This document shows, one piece after another, positions 40,747 to 49,962 of a stretch of 64,000 bases of DNA. The position numbers were made by a program, and so were the translations under genes. The notes below the pieces were generated by a model. The model saw only the letters and a program-made list of their open reading frames with translations. It was not told where the DNA came from and did not search any database. Each line of letters begins with the position of its first letter. Position 1 is the stretch's first letter. Origin of the DNA: Pseudaminobacter soli (ex Li et al. 2025) (lineage in GTDB: Bacteria > Pseudomonadota > Alphaproteobacteria > Rhizobiales > Rhizobiaceae); the NCBI RefSeq assembly GCF_003012705.1, contig NZ_PXYL01000022.1, forward strand, positions 1-64,000, given 5' to 3'.

Positions 40747-41642
40747 CCGAACTGTCAAACTCGCTCGCCGACCTGGCTGAGCGCATCAAGGAAACTACCG
40801 CAACACTCGCCGCGGCGGAGCGAACCACCATAGAAGCCGCGTATGATGCCGGGCTGTTGCTTTGCCAGGCCAAAGAACAATGTGCGCACGGCGAGTGGTT
40901 GCCATTTCTCGATCGTGCTGGGTTGAAGGCTCGGCAGGCACAGCGGCTCATGCAAATAGCGAGCGCAGGTCTCGATAAACGACACGTGTCGCTTATTGGT
41001 GGGATCAGGGCCGCGCTTGACTACATAGGAAATCTGCAGCTCCCACCGAAGGGAGACATTCTCTATGTTGGCCGTCGCGAACGGCAGGAACGCGATCTCA
41101 CCGGCGCGTGGGTCCAGCATTCAAACGACCATCCAGGCTATTTCGATGTCACGGCAATCCGCGCCGATGGATCGTGTGTGAGCACGAGCAAGCCAGCCAA
41201 GGGCGAGACTATTCGCTGTCAGGACGGGTTCTTCAATGGCGTTTGGGTCACGCTGGAAATGGTGCTCGACATACCCCACGAGGACCGAGATTTCCTGTGT
41301 TTGCCCTCAGATGTCATTGAAAAGGGAGATGATTGCCCATTCCTAGACGGGATGCAGATGCTGGAGCCGGGTGCATATCCGGCTATACAAACGTCGCCGC
41401 TACCGCTGAGCTACGTTAGGGCATGTGAGGCCGTCTCGTTGTGCGAGGCGGAACTGACCGAGGCCAACATCAAGAACATGCAACGGGCGCTCACGATCTG
41501 CGCCCATCGCATGAAGACATGGCCGGAGGATGATATTCGAATGCTCGGCACATGGGCTCGGATCGCAGATGATCGCCTGTCCGATCGTGTCGGCCGGATC
41601 GAAGCCATTGCGAAGGTCAAGTACGGGAGGATGCCGGCATGA
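40743..41642 (+). CDS. DUF3102-like protein, 299 aa
   Basis: Residues ~5-85 resemble DUF3102: LAERIKETTATLAAAERTTI, YDAGLLLCQAKEQCAHGEWL, KARQAQRLMQIAS, a helical domain seen with Par-like and phage regulatory proteins. The rest (strand-rich middle, helical C-terminus) is unfamiliar. Unknown biochemical role. Confidence 0.6.
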   Translation: MTELSNSLADLAERIKETTATLAAAERTTIEAAYDAGLLLCQAKEQCAHGEWLPFLDRAGLKARQAQRLMQIASAGLDKRHVSLIGGIRAALDYIGNLQLPPKGDILYVGRRERQERDLTGAWVQHSNDHPGYFDVTAIRADGSCVSTSKPAKGETIRCQDGFFNGVWVTLEMVLDIPHEDRDFLCLPSDVIEKGDDCPFLDGMQMLEPGAYPAIQTSPLPLSYVRACEAVSLCEAELTEANIKNMQRALTICAHRMKTWPEDDIRMLGTWARIADDRLSDRVGRIEAIAKVKYGRMPA

Positions 41643-42055
41643 ATGTCCTTCCGATGGGCACCGACAAGTTTCAAGTGGCTGATGACAGCGGGCATTTCGT
41701 GGCTGGGCCGTTCGACACGAATTCGCAGGCCTGGCAGTTCATCGACGGCCTAACCGACGAGGACCGCGCGCTTCGAAAGAAGCCACGGCCGTTGCCGAGG
41801 ACCAAGACCAAGACCAGTATCAAGACCAAATCCAAATCCAAGACCGTCGGCAAGCCGTCCAGGAAAGCCGTGAAGCAGATGAAGAGGGCCGCGGCCAAGG
41901 CACCGGGTTGGGTGCGCAAGATCGCGGCTGCTCATTACGATCCATTGGCAACGCGCGCGTATCAGGATTCGAAGTTCGGCAAGTTGGGCGGAGCATCGCC
42001 AGTCCGCCGTATAGATCCGGCCGAATATCTGGCAGAAAAGGCGCAATCCAAGTGA
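41639..42055 (+). CDS. Lys-rich hypothetical protein, 138 aa
   Basis: N-terminal alpha/beta part (NVLPMGTDKFQVADDSGHFV, residues 1-40) and a strongly basic linker of KTK/SKSK repeats (~55-80) typical of nucleic-acid binding, then RKAVKQMKRAAAKAPGWVRK. Unknown family. ATGA overlap with the previous gene. Confidence 0.55.
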   Translation: MNVLPMGTDKFQVADDSGHFVAGPFDTNSQAWQFIDGLTDEDRALRKKPRPLPRTKTKTSIKTKSKSKTVGKPSRKAVKQMKRAAAKAPGWVRKIAAAHYDPLATRAYQDSKFGKLGGASPVRRIDPAEYLAEKAQSK

Positions 42056-42091
42056 GCGCACTAAGGCCACCATATTTCAGATGAGGTGAGC

Positions 42092-42517
42092 GTGAGCCGA
42101 CCCAAGGGCCAACTCGACGCAATTCTGGACGGGCTCGGCATCCGGCTGGTGCCGATCTACCGCCGACGGGCGGCAGCACAGAGCCATGCCCGCGGCACCA
42201 TGCATGAGATTCGCAACCAATATGGCGATGGGCACCTGATCTTCGTGCTCCGCTGCATCAAGCAGACCAAGAACAATCGGGATGAGCTCTGGTCGGAGAC
42301 GATCGGCGCCATATCCGACATTCTGATCCAACGGCCGGATTGGGCACTGGAACGCGCCGGCGATGTGCTGGAAGCATTCGACCAGATACCGCTCGGTGTT
42401 TTGCGTGGGAAAGCCGTAGCCCGTCGCCCCTGGCCGGTGCGCGGCTCCCTGCGAATTCTTATCTACGAGAGCCTTGAACCCATCCTCGATGAACCGGAGC
42501 AACGCCTTGCAGTATGA
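42092..42517 (+). CDS. Hypothetical protein, 141 aa
   Basis: GTG 42092 is preferred (GAGG five bases upstream); a GTG two codons earlier is possible. MSRPKGQLDAILDGLGIRLV, then HLIFVLRCIKQTKNN. Helical; the layout recalls phage VRR-free DUFs near HNH/terminase. No function assigned. Confidence 0.5.
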   Translation: MSRPKGQLDAILDGLGIRLVPIYRRRAAAQSHARGTMHEIRNQYGDGHLIFVLRCIKQTKNNRDELWSETIGAISDILIQRPDWALERAGDVLEAFDQIPLGVLRGKAVARRPWPVRGSLRILIYESLEPILDEPEQRLAV

Positions 42518-43130
42518 TTATACGGAAGCCGCGGCGCTCGCCGATCTGATCACCATCGTGAAGGCCCGCTTCATTGAGGCGGCCGACACCATCGCACACA
42601 TGGACGTCCGGCAGTTACGACCGGCAAAGGTCCGCTCTCTGTGGCCGGCGCTGCAGATCGAGACCGTAGGCGTCGGTGGCCATCATCCCGGGTATGGCAT
42701 CAACGGCAACCATGTGCCTTACCGCCCATCCAGCAAGGCCATATCGCGCGCCGAGGAAGTGATGTACGGTTGGTTGATCGACTATGCCGGGGATGATGAG
42801 AGCCGCATCCTGCTCGGCAACTGGGCGATGTGCATGGCGGCGCCGCGTCTGACTGGATCATTCCGCCAGTTCTGCAAGAAAACGGGCCGTTCGCGTAGTA
42901 CGGCAGAGCGCCGTCTAGACGTTGCATTCGAACGCGTTGCGCGCCAAATCCTTAAAAATGCTCAATCGTTACAAGGCCCTAGCTGGTCTAGGGTGGTGCC
43001 AATGATGCCAAATCAGCGTATAGATTTGGATAACCTGGCCACAGTTACACACTGGATGGCCGACGACGCCAAGCCCACCCACCGGCAGGACATGTTGGAG
43101 CCTTTGCCGAGTGTGCGAAGGGCTGCATAG
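42489..43130 (+). CDS. DUF6362-like protein, 213 aa
   Basis: ATG 42489 (a TTG at 42474 is open). Motifs: TEAAALADLITIVKARFIEAA, LRPAKVRSLWPALQIE, YGWLIDYAGDDESR, then CKKTGRSRSTAERRLDVAFE, a helix-turn-helix like end. Family of unknown role often placed before the packaging genes of rhizobial prophages; the left prophage has only a broken copy (28302-28508). Confidence 0.65.
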   Translation: MNRSNALQYDYTEAAALADLITIVKARFIEAADTIAHMDVRQLRPAKVRSLWPALQIETVGVGGHHPGYGINGNHVPYRPSSKAISRAEEVMYGWLIDYAGDDESRILLGNWAMCMAAPRLTGSFRQFCKKTGRSRSTAERRLDVAFERVARQILKNAQSLQGPSWSRVVPMMPNQRIDLDNLATVTHWMADDAKPTHRQDMLEPLPSVRRAA

Positions 43131-43192
43131 AGATCACCTGGGCAAGATGCGCGAACGGCCAGCCGTTGCGCGCACCTCGCTCCAGATAGATG

Positions 43193-43423
43193 TTAGAGCG
43201 TCTGCGCAGATGCGTAAGCCTGTAGTGCTACGCCAGCCGCAGCGAGCACCGCGGCTGCCATGTTTGCGTATGCAGCAAATTTTTGGCGGCGAACAAGGTA
43301 CGCCGGAAGGCTGTCCCAATAACTCTCTTTGATGATTGGCGAAACGACAGCCGCTACCACCCAAGCAAGCGCCGACAGTGAAAGCGCAATAATGGAAAGA
43401 TACGTGGCCAAGTATGCAGTCAT
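43193..43423 (-). CDS. Small two-pass membrane protein, 76 aa
   Basis: ATG 43423 with GGGAG upstream. Two hydrophobic segments (LSIIALSLSALAWVVAAVV, YANMAAAVLAAAGVALQAYA). Opposite strand to the phage operons, close to the cos-like region, so a moron candidate. Confidence 0.6.
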   Translation of the reverse strand: MTAYLATYLSIIALSLSALAWVVAAVVSPIIKESYWDSLPAYLVRRQKFAAYANMAAAVLAAAGVALQAYASAQTL

Positions 43424-43573
43424 TGGGTTCTCCCTCAGTTTGGTGAAGCACTGTTGAGCATCAGTCCTCCTAACAGAGGGTTTACAATCCGGCATCTGAC
43501 AAATCTCAGTTGCCTAGCGTTACATGACGAAGGCCAGCAGCCGGCCCCAATGGGCGTCGAGTAGGGCAAACCA

Positions 43574-43843
43574 TCAGGGCGGCGGACGGACGTTGGCTGC
43601 AATTGACGCATCGATAGCGTTAACCGCGCTGGCGAAATCGGCGAACTCTGACAATTCCAGCCTGTAGTATTGATACTCGCCCGATGCGAAGCCCGCGAGC
43701 ACTACATAGTGTTTACCGTACCCATCGCGCTTCAGACGCAGCGACAAGGTGAGCCCACTGGATACTGGTATGTCAATCTGACTGACAAGGGTCCCGGTGA
43801 AGGCCATCTTCAATGGCGAAAAAAATGTCGAAAACAACCCCAT
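43574..43843 (-). CDS. Hypothetical protein, 89 aa
   Basis: Strand-rich: LVSQIDIPVSSGLTLSLRLK, KHYVVLAGFASGEYQYYRLE, ending NVRPPP. An inner ATG at 43807 is possible. Minus strand, beside the membrane gene. Unknown. Confidence 0.5.
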   Translation of the reverse strand: MGLFSTFFSPLKMAFTGTLVSQIDIPVSSGLTLSLRLKRDGYGKHYVVLAGFASGEYQYYRLELSEFADFASAVNAIDASIAANVRPPP

Positions 43844-43977
43844 TTGGGTCCCCGCCTCCGATTTGCGCCGACAACATCACACCAACGCGGACAGCCGGCA
43901 AGATGCCTAGCAAGCGCCATAATGCCCGTGCGGCTCAAGCCGGCCATTACCGCAAGCTCTACCGTGACCTGCGCTGA
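43813..43977 (+). CDS. Possible small basic protein before the HNH gene, 54 aa
   Basis: ATG 43813 to TGA 43975-43977, overlapping the HNH start (TGATG). Sequence ends KRHNARAAQAGHYRKLYRDLR. It overlaps 43574-43843 on the other strand, so only one of the two N-terminal ends may be real; an inner ATG at 43903 gives 24 aa. Confidence 0.3.
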   Translation: MAKKMSKTTPFGSPPPICADNITPTRTAGKMPSKRHNARAAQAGHYRKLYRDLR

Positions 43978-44297
43978 TGCCGACCAGACCACCAGTCCAC
44001 AGGCCACCGGGTACCACAAGCCACCAAGAGCGCCGCAAGCAGTACGACCAGCTACGCGACACCCAGGAATGGCGCCGCTGGTACAAAACGGCCAGATGGC
44101 AGCGCAGACGCGAGGATCAGCTTACAGCGGAGCCCCTGTGCGCGTTCTGCCTCAAGCTGGGCACCCTGACCCCGGCAACGGTCGCCGACCACGTAGAGCG
44201 CCACCACGGCCGATACGAGGCATTCTGGTGCGGGGCCCTGCAGTCGCTCTGCACCCCATGCCATTCGAGCGAGAAGCAGCGGGACGAGAACCGATAG
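43977..44297 (+). CDS. HNH endonuclease, 106 aa
   Basis: Zinc-binding C-x2-C (LCAFCLKLG), HNH core VADHVERHHGRYEAFW, and second Cys pair LCTPCHSSEKQRDENR. Size and place directly upstream of the P27-type terminase are classic for HK97-like phages, where HNH proteins work with terminase in cos cleavage. Confidence 0.88.
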   Translation: MPTRPPVHRPPGTTSHQERRKQYDQLRDTQEWRRWYKTARWQRRREDQLTAEPLCAFCLKLGTLTPATVADHVERHHGRYEAFWCGALQSLCTPCHSSEKQRDENR

Positions 44298-44412
44298 CCG
44301 AACCGATCGGGCCGAGCCTCCTCAAGGGGGGGTGGTCGAAAGTTTAGGGCATCGGGGGGCCAGACCGCCGGGGGGGCAAATTCTCGCCCGTGCAAAATGA
44401 AGGACATTTTTG
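44298..44412. other. G-rich cos-like region between HNH and terminase
   Basis: 115 bases without a gene, containing AAGGGGGGGTGGTCGAAAGT and CATCGGGGGG. G-tracts followed by TCGAAAGT are, in my experience, common just before P27-family small terminase genes. Likely the packaging site of the right phage; nick points not readable. Confidence 0.4.
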
Positions 44413-44892
44413 ATGGCCGGCAGGAAACGGACGCCGGACCACCTGAAGTTGGTGGCCGGCACAGCGCAGCCTTGCAGGATGAACCCAGACGCGCCGAAGG
44501 CCTTGGCAGACTTGCCGGTCGCTCCTGACTGGCTGTCGACGCGCGCCACCGAGATATTCGACGGCCTGGTCGCCATCGCGAGCCAGATGGGCGTGGCGTC
44601 CGCTTCCGACACTGCGATGCTGGCGATGGCCGCGTCGCGCCTTGAGGAAGTCGAGATCTGCACGGCCCTGATCGAAGACGGTGGCCGGACCTTCGTCAGC
44701 AAGGTCGCCTACGACGAGGAAGGCCGCGTCAAGAGCCAGCAGATCAAGGGCCATCCCGTTGTCGCCCAGCGCAGCGAGGCAATGCGTCACGCTCAATCGC
44801 TACTGGTAGAGTTCGGCCTGTCGCCGGCTGCACGGTCAAAGGTGTCGGCAAATGTCCCGGACGAGCAAAACCCGTTTGCCGCGCTCGGGTGA
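44413..44892 (+). CDS. Terminase small subunit, P27 family, 159 aa
   Basis: Pattern MAGRKRTPDHLKLVAGTAQP, then LATRATEIFDGL-like helix, SASDTAMLAMAASRLEEVEI, KGHPVVAQRSEAMRHAQSLL and EFGLSPAARSKVSA: the full P27 signature. ATG 44413 rather than TTG 44410. It overlaps the large subunit gene by 41 bases. Confidence 0.88.
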   Translation: MAGRKRTPDHLKLVAGTAQPCRMNPDAPKALADLPVAPDWLSTRATEIFDGLVAIASQMGVASASDTAMLAMAASRLEEVEICTALIEDGGRTFVSKVAYDEEGRVKSQQIKGHPVVAQRSEAMRHAQSLLVEFGLSPAARSKVSANVPDEQNPFAALG

Positions 44893-46558
44893 GTTCCCGC
44901 ACGTCGAATCTGGCAATCGGTACGCGAAGGACGTTGTTCAGGGGAAGATACCAGCCTGCAAGTGGGTGCTGTTAGCCTGCAAGCGTCACCTCGACGACCT
45001 CGCGGCGAGCAAGGATAAGGCCTACCCGTACCGCTTCGACGCGAAGGTGGCGGAGAAGTGGTGCAAGTTCATCGAGCTACTGCCTCACACAAAGGGCGAG
45101 TGGGCCAGGAAGAAGGAGCGGCTACGGCTCGAGCCGTGGCAATGCTTCAAGACCATCGCCATCTTCGGCTGGCTGCGTAAGCAGGACGGGCTAAGGCGCT
45201 TCCGCAAGGCGCTGCTCCTCGAGCCGAGGAAGAACGCCAAATCGACCTGGGCGGCCTCCGTCGGCCTCGGCATGATGACGATAGACGGCGAGCACGGCGC
45301 CGAGGTCTACTCCGGCGCAACAACCGAGAAGCAGGCGTTGGAGGTGTTCGGGCCGGCGCGGCTGATGGCGGTTAAGTCGCCGGGCCTGCTGTCGCATTTC
45401 GGCGTGACAGTGAACGCCAAGAACATTCACCGAATGGGCGACGGCTCCAAGTTCGAGCCGATGATCGGCGATCCGGGTGATGGCGCCTCGCCGTCATGCG
45501 CCATCGTCGACGAATACCATGAGCATGCGACTGACCGGATGGTCGACACGATGGAAACGGGCATGGGTGCCCGCGAGCATCCGTTACTGCTCATCATCAC
45601 GACGGCCGGCGACAATCTGGCCGGGCCATGCTTCGCCGCGGTGCAGGAGGCCGAGAAGGTGCTGGACGGCCTCGTCCAGAATGACGAGCTATTCGCGCTG
45701 ATCTACACGGTCGACAAAGACGACGACTGGTCGAGCGATCTGGCGCTGCGCAAGGCAAACCCCAACTACGACGTGAGCGTCAAGGGCGAGTTCCTTCGCG
45801 CACGGCAGCGCGACGCCAAGCAGAACCCGCGCAAGCTCGGCGTGTTCAAGACCAAGCACCTCAATATGTGGGTGCAGGCACGGAACGCCTACTTCGACGT
45901 GCAAAGGTGGCGCGAAAGTGCCGATCCACGCCTGAAACTGGAGGATTTCCGGGGTAAACCGTGCCGGATCGGCCTGGACCTTGCCTCAACCATCGACATC
46001 GCCGCGATGGAGCTCACCTTCGAGCATGAAGGCGGCTATGCGCGCTTTGGGCGGTACTACCTGCCCGAGGCGACCATCGAACTTCCGGAGAACGGCCACT
46101 ATCGCGGCTGGCGAGATGCGCCGGAAGGCTGGATCACCCAGACCGATGGCGACATGATCGACTACGTCACGATCCGGGACGACATTCTCGGCCTGCGTGA
46201 CGACGGATACCTGATCGAGGAAGTCGCCTTCGATCCGCATCAGGCTTACATGATGATGGCCGAACTACGCGACGAGGGCTTGGCCACCATCGAGGTTAGG
46301 CCGCTGGTCCTCAACTTCTCGCCGGCAATGAAGCAGATGGACGGCCTGATCCGGTCACGGAAGATCGTCCACAACGGCGATCCTGTCTTTCACTGGATGC
46401 TGGCGAACGTGGTCGCGAAGACCGACGCGAAGGACAACGTCTATCCCCGCAAGGATCGGCCGGAGAACAAGATCGACGGCCCGATCGCCCACATGATGGC
46501 GCTGGCGCGGTGGATGGCTACCGAAGAACCGGCGCGGCCGGCAGTGGAGGTTCTATGA
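44852..46558 (+). CDS. Terminase large subunit (HK97 type), 568 aa
   Basis: ATPase with Walker A LLEPRKNAKSTWAASV (about 125-140), Walker B CAIVDEYHEHATDRMVDTME (~212-230), coupling motif LLIITTAGDN. Nuclease part with Asp residues in CRIGLDLASTIDIAAMEL and EEVAFDPHQAYMM and the C-terminal DGPIAHMMALARWM. Complete. Drives headful or cos packaging with the small subunit and HNH protein. Confidence 0.93.
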   Translation: MSRTSKTRLPRSGEFPHVESGNRYAKDVVQGKIPACKWVLLACKRHLDDLAASKDKAYPYRFDAKVAEKWCKFIELLPHTKGEWARKKERLRLEPWQCFKTIAIFGWLRKQDGLRRFRKALLLEPRKNAKSTWAASVGLGMMTIDGEHGAEVYSGATTEKQALEVFGPARLMAVKSPGLLSHFGVTVNAKNIHRMGDGSKFEPMIGDPGDGASPSCAIVDEYHEHATDRMVDTMETGMGAREHPLLLIITTAGDNLAGPCFAAVQEAEKVLDGLVQNDELFALIYTVDKDDDWSSDLALRKANPNYDVSVKGEFLRARQRDAKQNPRKLGVFKTKHLNMWVQARNAYFDVQRWRESADPRLKLEDFRGKPCRIGLDLASTIDIAAMELTFEHEGGYARFGRYYLPEATIELPENGHYRGWRDAPEGWITQTDGDMIDYVTIRDDILGLRDDGYLIEEVAFDPHQAYMMMAELRDEGLATIEVRPLVLNFSPAMKQMDGLIRSRKIVHNGDPVFHWMLANVVAKTDAKDNVYPRKDRPENKIDGPIAHMMALARWMATEEPARPAVEVL

Positions 46559-47868
46559 ACAGTTGGCGCGAGCGCCTCGCCGGATGGATCGCTGGGCGCG
46601 AGGCCACCGAACCCATGCTCGACAAGGCTGCCGAACCGGTGTTTGCACAGGCTGGTGACAAGCAGGTTCCGCTGTCCACCATCACCCGCGATTCATCGTC
46701 CTGGGCGGATTTGGTCGAGGGCATCGGCAAGCTTCCGGCGCCAACGGAACGTACCGCTCTCTCCGTGTCGGCGATCCATGCCTGTGTCAACCTGATCGCA
46801 GGCGCGGTCTCGGCCCTGCCGGTGAACATCTACCGCGTTGACGCTGAGAACGGCGAGCGCGATCGTATCCACAACGACGCGCTGCATTGGGTGTTCAACG
46901 AGCAGATGACGCCGCGTTGGGCTGCGGCGAGCGGCTGGGAATTCATGGTTCAGTCGTTGCTTCTGCACGGCGACGGATTCGCGATCATCAACAGAAAGCC
47001 GGGCGGCGGTATCGATGGCTTGACGCCTATCCATCCACAGCGCGTGACCGTCGCTGTCTGGCCGGACGGCTCTAGGCTGGTCTATGCCGTTTCGCCGGAG
47101 ATCCCGGGCCAAACCAAGGGCGACTTCCAGGTCGTCGACCAGGACGACATGCTGCATGTGCCCGGGTTCGGCTTCAACGGGATCCGCGGATTGTCGCCGC
47201 TGCGCTATGCGCTGCGTTTGACCGGTGCTTCGGCCATCGCGGCGCAGGAGTTCTCGGCCAACTTCTTCGCAAACAGCGCTCGACCGGACTATGCGATTTC
47301 GACCGACAAGAACCTGAACGAGCAGCAGAAGCAGGATCTGCGCGACGAGATCGACCGTCTCCATCAGGGAATGGCGAACTCTCACCGTCCGATGCTTCTC
47401 CAAGGTGGCCTGCAGTTCAAGGCGATCACCATGTCCATGAAGGACCTGGAGATCATCGCCCAGCGCCAGTTCCAGACCGAGGAGATCGCCCGCATCTACG
47501 GCGTGCCACCGTTCATGATCGGGCACAACGAGAAGACGACAAGCTGGGGATCTGGCGTCGAGGCGATGGCCATCGGCTTCGTGCGCTTCACGCTGCGCCA
47601 GCACCTGGTCAAGTTCGAGACCGAGATAAACCGGAAGCTCTTCCGCACCGCCAGCCGCGTTGCCGAGTTCGACACGTCGGATCTCGAACGCGCCGACATG
47701 AAGTCGCTGTTTGAATCGCTGCGCATCGCCGTCGGTCGCGCTGGCGAACCGCAGATCATGTCGCAGAACGAGGCTCGCCAGGTGCTGCGCCTCAAGCGTC
47801 ACCAGAACGGCAACAATCTTGGCGTCAACCCGGGCAAGTCGCCCGCGCAACCGCAGGAACCAGCATAA
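46555..47868 (+). CDS. Portal protein (HK97 family), 437 aa
   Basis: ATGA overlap with the large terminase sets the start. Typical elements: LSVSAIHACVNLIAGAVSAL, GDGFAIINRK, PQRVTVAVWPDG, FNGIRGLSPLRYAL, ANFFANSARPDYA and EIARIYGVPPFMIGHNEKTT. Dodecamer at the packaging vertex. Confidence 0.93.
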   Translation: MNSWRERLAGWIAGREATEPMLDKAAEPVFAQAGDKQVPLSTITRDSSSWADLVEGIGKLPAPTERTALSVSAIHACVNLIAGAVSALPVNIYRVDAENGERDRIHNDALHWVFNEQMTPRWAAASGWEFMVQSLLLHGDGFAIINRKPGGGIDGLTPIHPQRVTVAVWPDGSRLVYAVSPEIPGQTKGDFQVVDQDDMLHVPGFGFNGIRGLSPLRYALRLTGASAIAAQEFSANFFANSARPDYAISTDKNLNEQQKQDLRDEIDRLHQGMANSHRPMLLQGGLQFKAITMSMKDLEIIAQRQFQTEEIARIYGVPPFMIGHNEKTTSWGSGVEAMAIGFVRFTLRQHLVKFETEINRKLFRTASRVAEFDTSDLERADMKSLFESLRIAVGRAGEPQIMSQNEARQVLRLKRHQNGNNLGVNPGKSPAQPQEPA

Positions 47869-48587
47869 TGAACAAGCTCAGGGCGCTCCTTGCCGCTAAC
47901 CAGAAGCGCGGTTCCTTCCGTGCTGAAGCAAACACGATCTACCTCTACGACATGATTGTCGCTGACGAGTTCGAGGCGGAATGGTGGGGCGGTATCTCGC
48001 CGGCAGGCTTCATCGCGCAGCTGAAGGCGATGAAGGGCGACGTCGCGATCCGGATCAACTCGCCGGGCGGCGATGTCTTCGGCGCGGTCGCGATCTGCCA
48101 GGCCATGCGCGAATACGATGGCGCCATCACCGTCCATGTCGACGGTTACGCTGCCTCGGCCGCGTCAGTGATCGCCGTTGCCGCGCCGAAGGTCATCATG
48201 GCGCCGGGCTCATTCATGATGATCCACAACGCCTGGACGGTCGCGATCGGCAACGTCGACGACATGATGGCGACCGCGGAACTGCTCGACAAGGTCGACG
48301 GTTCGATCGCCGAATCCTACGCCACCAAGAGCGGCAAGGAAGCGGCCGTCTTCCGCGATTACATGGCAAAGGAAACGTGGTTCACGGCATCCGAGGCCGT
48401 CGATGTCGGCATCGCCGATGCCGTCGCCGAGGACAAGCCGAAGGCCACAGCTAAATGGGACATGAGCGCCTTTGCCGCCGCGCCCAAGCTGCCGGAACCG
48501 CCGGCAGTCGATAACCAGAACACCGAAGACCATGTTTCCCAGCGCGTCCGGCAGCATGCCGCGCGAATGCTGGAACGAGCTGCCTGA
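47868..48587 (+). CDS. ClpP-like prohead protease, 239 aa
   Basis: ClpP fold: VAIRINSPGGDVFGAVAICQ, nucleophile Ser in GYAASAASVIAVAA, His in FMMIHNAWTVAIG, and KETWFTASEAVDVGIAD. It cleaves the scaffold part of the capsid protein during maturation. Here it is a separate gene, unlike in the left prophage. Confidence 0.9.
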   Translation: MNKLRALLAANQKRGSFRAEANTIYLYDMIVADEFEAEWWGGISPAGFIAQLKAMKGDVAIRINSPGGDVFGAVAICQAMREYDGAITVHVDGYAASAASVIAVAAPKVIMAPGSFMMIHNAWTVAIGNVDDMMATAELLDKVDGSIAESYATKSGKEAAVFRDYMAKETWFTASEAVDVGIADAVAEDKPKATAKWDMSAFAAAPKLPEPPAVDNQNTEDHVSQRVRQHAARMLERAA

Positions 48588-48658
48588 GCGCGCTGCGCTG
48601 AGCAGATAGTAGGCCGCACGCGCGGCCGTCCTCCACAAGCTGAAAGGAACACTAAGCC

Positions 48659-49879
48659 ATGTCTATTCAGGCATTGCGTGAGCAGCGCGCGGCCAAAGCC
48701 AAGACGCTGAATGAACTGGTGAACAAGAAGGACTGGAATCCCGAGGCCGACCAGCCCGTCTATGACGCCGGCATGGCCGATATCGATGCCCTTGACGCCC
48801 AGATCAAGCGCATCACCGATCTGAACGAGAAGGTCGCCAATGAAGCGCTGAACAACAGCGTGGTCGAAGCTTCCGAGCGTGCCGGCAAAGACAAGAAGTC
48901 GCCGGGCGCCCTCGTCTTCGCCAAGTGGCTCCGCAACGGCGACAAGGCGCTGACGGAAGAGGATTGGGCGACGGTGCGCAACACCATGTCGACCACCACC
49001 TCCTCGGAAGGCGGATATACGGTCGCCACCGATGTCGCCACCAGCGTGCTCGATGCACTCAAGGCTTACGGCGGCATGCGCGATGTGGCGGAGGTCATCC
49101 AGACCGCCGGTGGCAATCCGATGTCGTTCCCCACCTCCGACGGCACTTCGGAAGAGGGCGAACTTATCGCCGAAAACGCCTCTGCCTCCGACGCAGACGC
49201 TGACTTCGGGACGAAGAGCCTGCCGGTCTTCAAGTATTCGTCGAAGGTGGTCACGGTGCCGTTCGAGTTGCTGCAGGACAGCAGCGTCGATATCGAGGCT
49301 TTCGTGCGCGCTCGCCTCGTTACCAGACTTGGCCGTGTCACCAACAAGCACTTCACCATCGGCGCCGGCACGACCCAGCCCTTTGGCATCATGATCGCTG
49401 CTGCGGTGGGCGTCACCGCGGCCAACAGCTCCTCGCAGGTGACCGCGATCACCTATGACAGCCTCATCGACCTCCAGCATTCGGTCGATCCGGCCTATCG
49501 TGACGGCGGCGCCTGCAAGTGGATGATGAACGACGACTCCGTCCGCGTTGTCCGCAAGATCAAGGACGGCCAGTCGCGTCCGATCTTCGTTCCCGGCTAC
49601 GAGAGCGGCACCCCCGGCGGCGCGCCGGATCGGCTCCTGGGTGATCCCATTAAGGTCAACCAGCACGTCGCGAAGATGGCAGCCAGCGCGAAGTCGATCG
49701 CTTACGGCGACTTCAGTCACTACAAGATCCGCGATGCGATGGCGATCGAGATGTTCCGCTTCACGGACTCCGCATACACCAAGAAAGGCCAGGTCGGTTT
49801 CCTCGCCTGGATGCGCTCGGGCGGCAACTTCGTCGACGTTGGCGGCGCCGTGAAGGTCTTCGTCAACGCGGCTTCCTAA
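48659..49879 (+). CDS. Major capsid protein, HK97 fold, 406 aa
   Basis: N-terminal helical scaffold (SIQALREQRAAKAKTLNELV, ~1-100), then the E-loop and P-domain: GGYTVATDVATSVLDALKAY, KVVTVPFELLQDSSVDIEAF, GTTQPFGIM, KWMMNDDSVRVVRKIKDGQS, FSHYKIRDAMAIEMFRFTDS. Classic HK97 arrangement with cleavable delta domain. Confidence 0.93.
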   Translation: MSIQALREQRAAKAKTLNELVNKKDWNPEADQPVYDAGMADIDALDAQIKRITDLNEKVANEALNNSVVEASERAGKDKKSPGALVFAKWLRNGDKALTEEDWATVRNTMSTTTSSEGGYTVATDVATSVLDALKAYGGMRDVAEVIQTAGGNPMSFPTSDGTSEEGELIAENASASDADADFGTKSLPVFKYSSKVVTVPFELLQDSSVDIEAFVRARLVTRLGRVTNKHFTIGAGTTQPFGIMIAAAVGVTAANSSSQVTAITYDSLIDLQHSVDPAYRDGGACKWMMNDDSVRVVRKIKDGQSRPIFVPGYESGTPGGAPDRLLGDPIKVNQHVAKMAASAKSIAYGDFSHYKIRDAMAIEMFRFTDSAYTKKGQVGFLAWMRSGGNFVDVGGAVKVFVNAAS

Positions 49880-49895
49880 GCCTGCCATGACCATT

Positions 49896-49919
49896 GCCGG
49901 GCTGCCCTCGTGGCCCGGC
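49896..49919 (+). terminator. Hairpin after the capsid gene
   Basis: GCCGGGC (49896-49902) pairs with GCCCGGC (49913-49919), 10-base loop. No T-tract. Mirrors the hairpin after the left prophage's capsid gene; may lower expression of downstream genes or protect the capsid mRNA. Confidence 0.4.
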
Positions 49920-49962
49920 GATTCCCCATCCGAAACCCGACAAGCCGAAAAGGATCGCACCC

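Noticed and set aside
46693-47850. 385-aa antisense frame over the right portal gene
   Set aside because: Shadow of the HK97-type portal gene.
48359-49960. 533-aa antisense open frame over the right capsid gene
   Set aside because: Shadow frame of high-GC coding DNA; the capsid protein on the plus strand is unmistakable.
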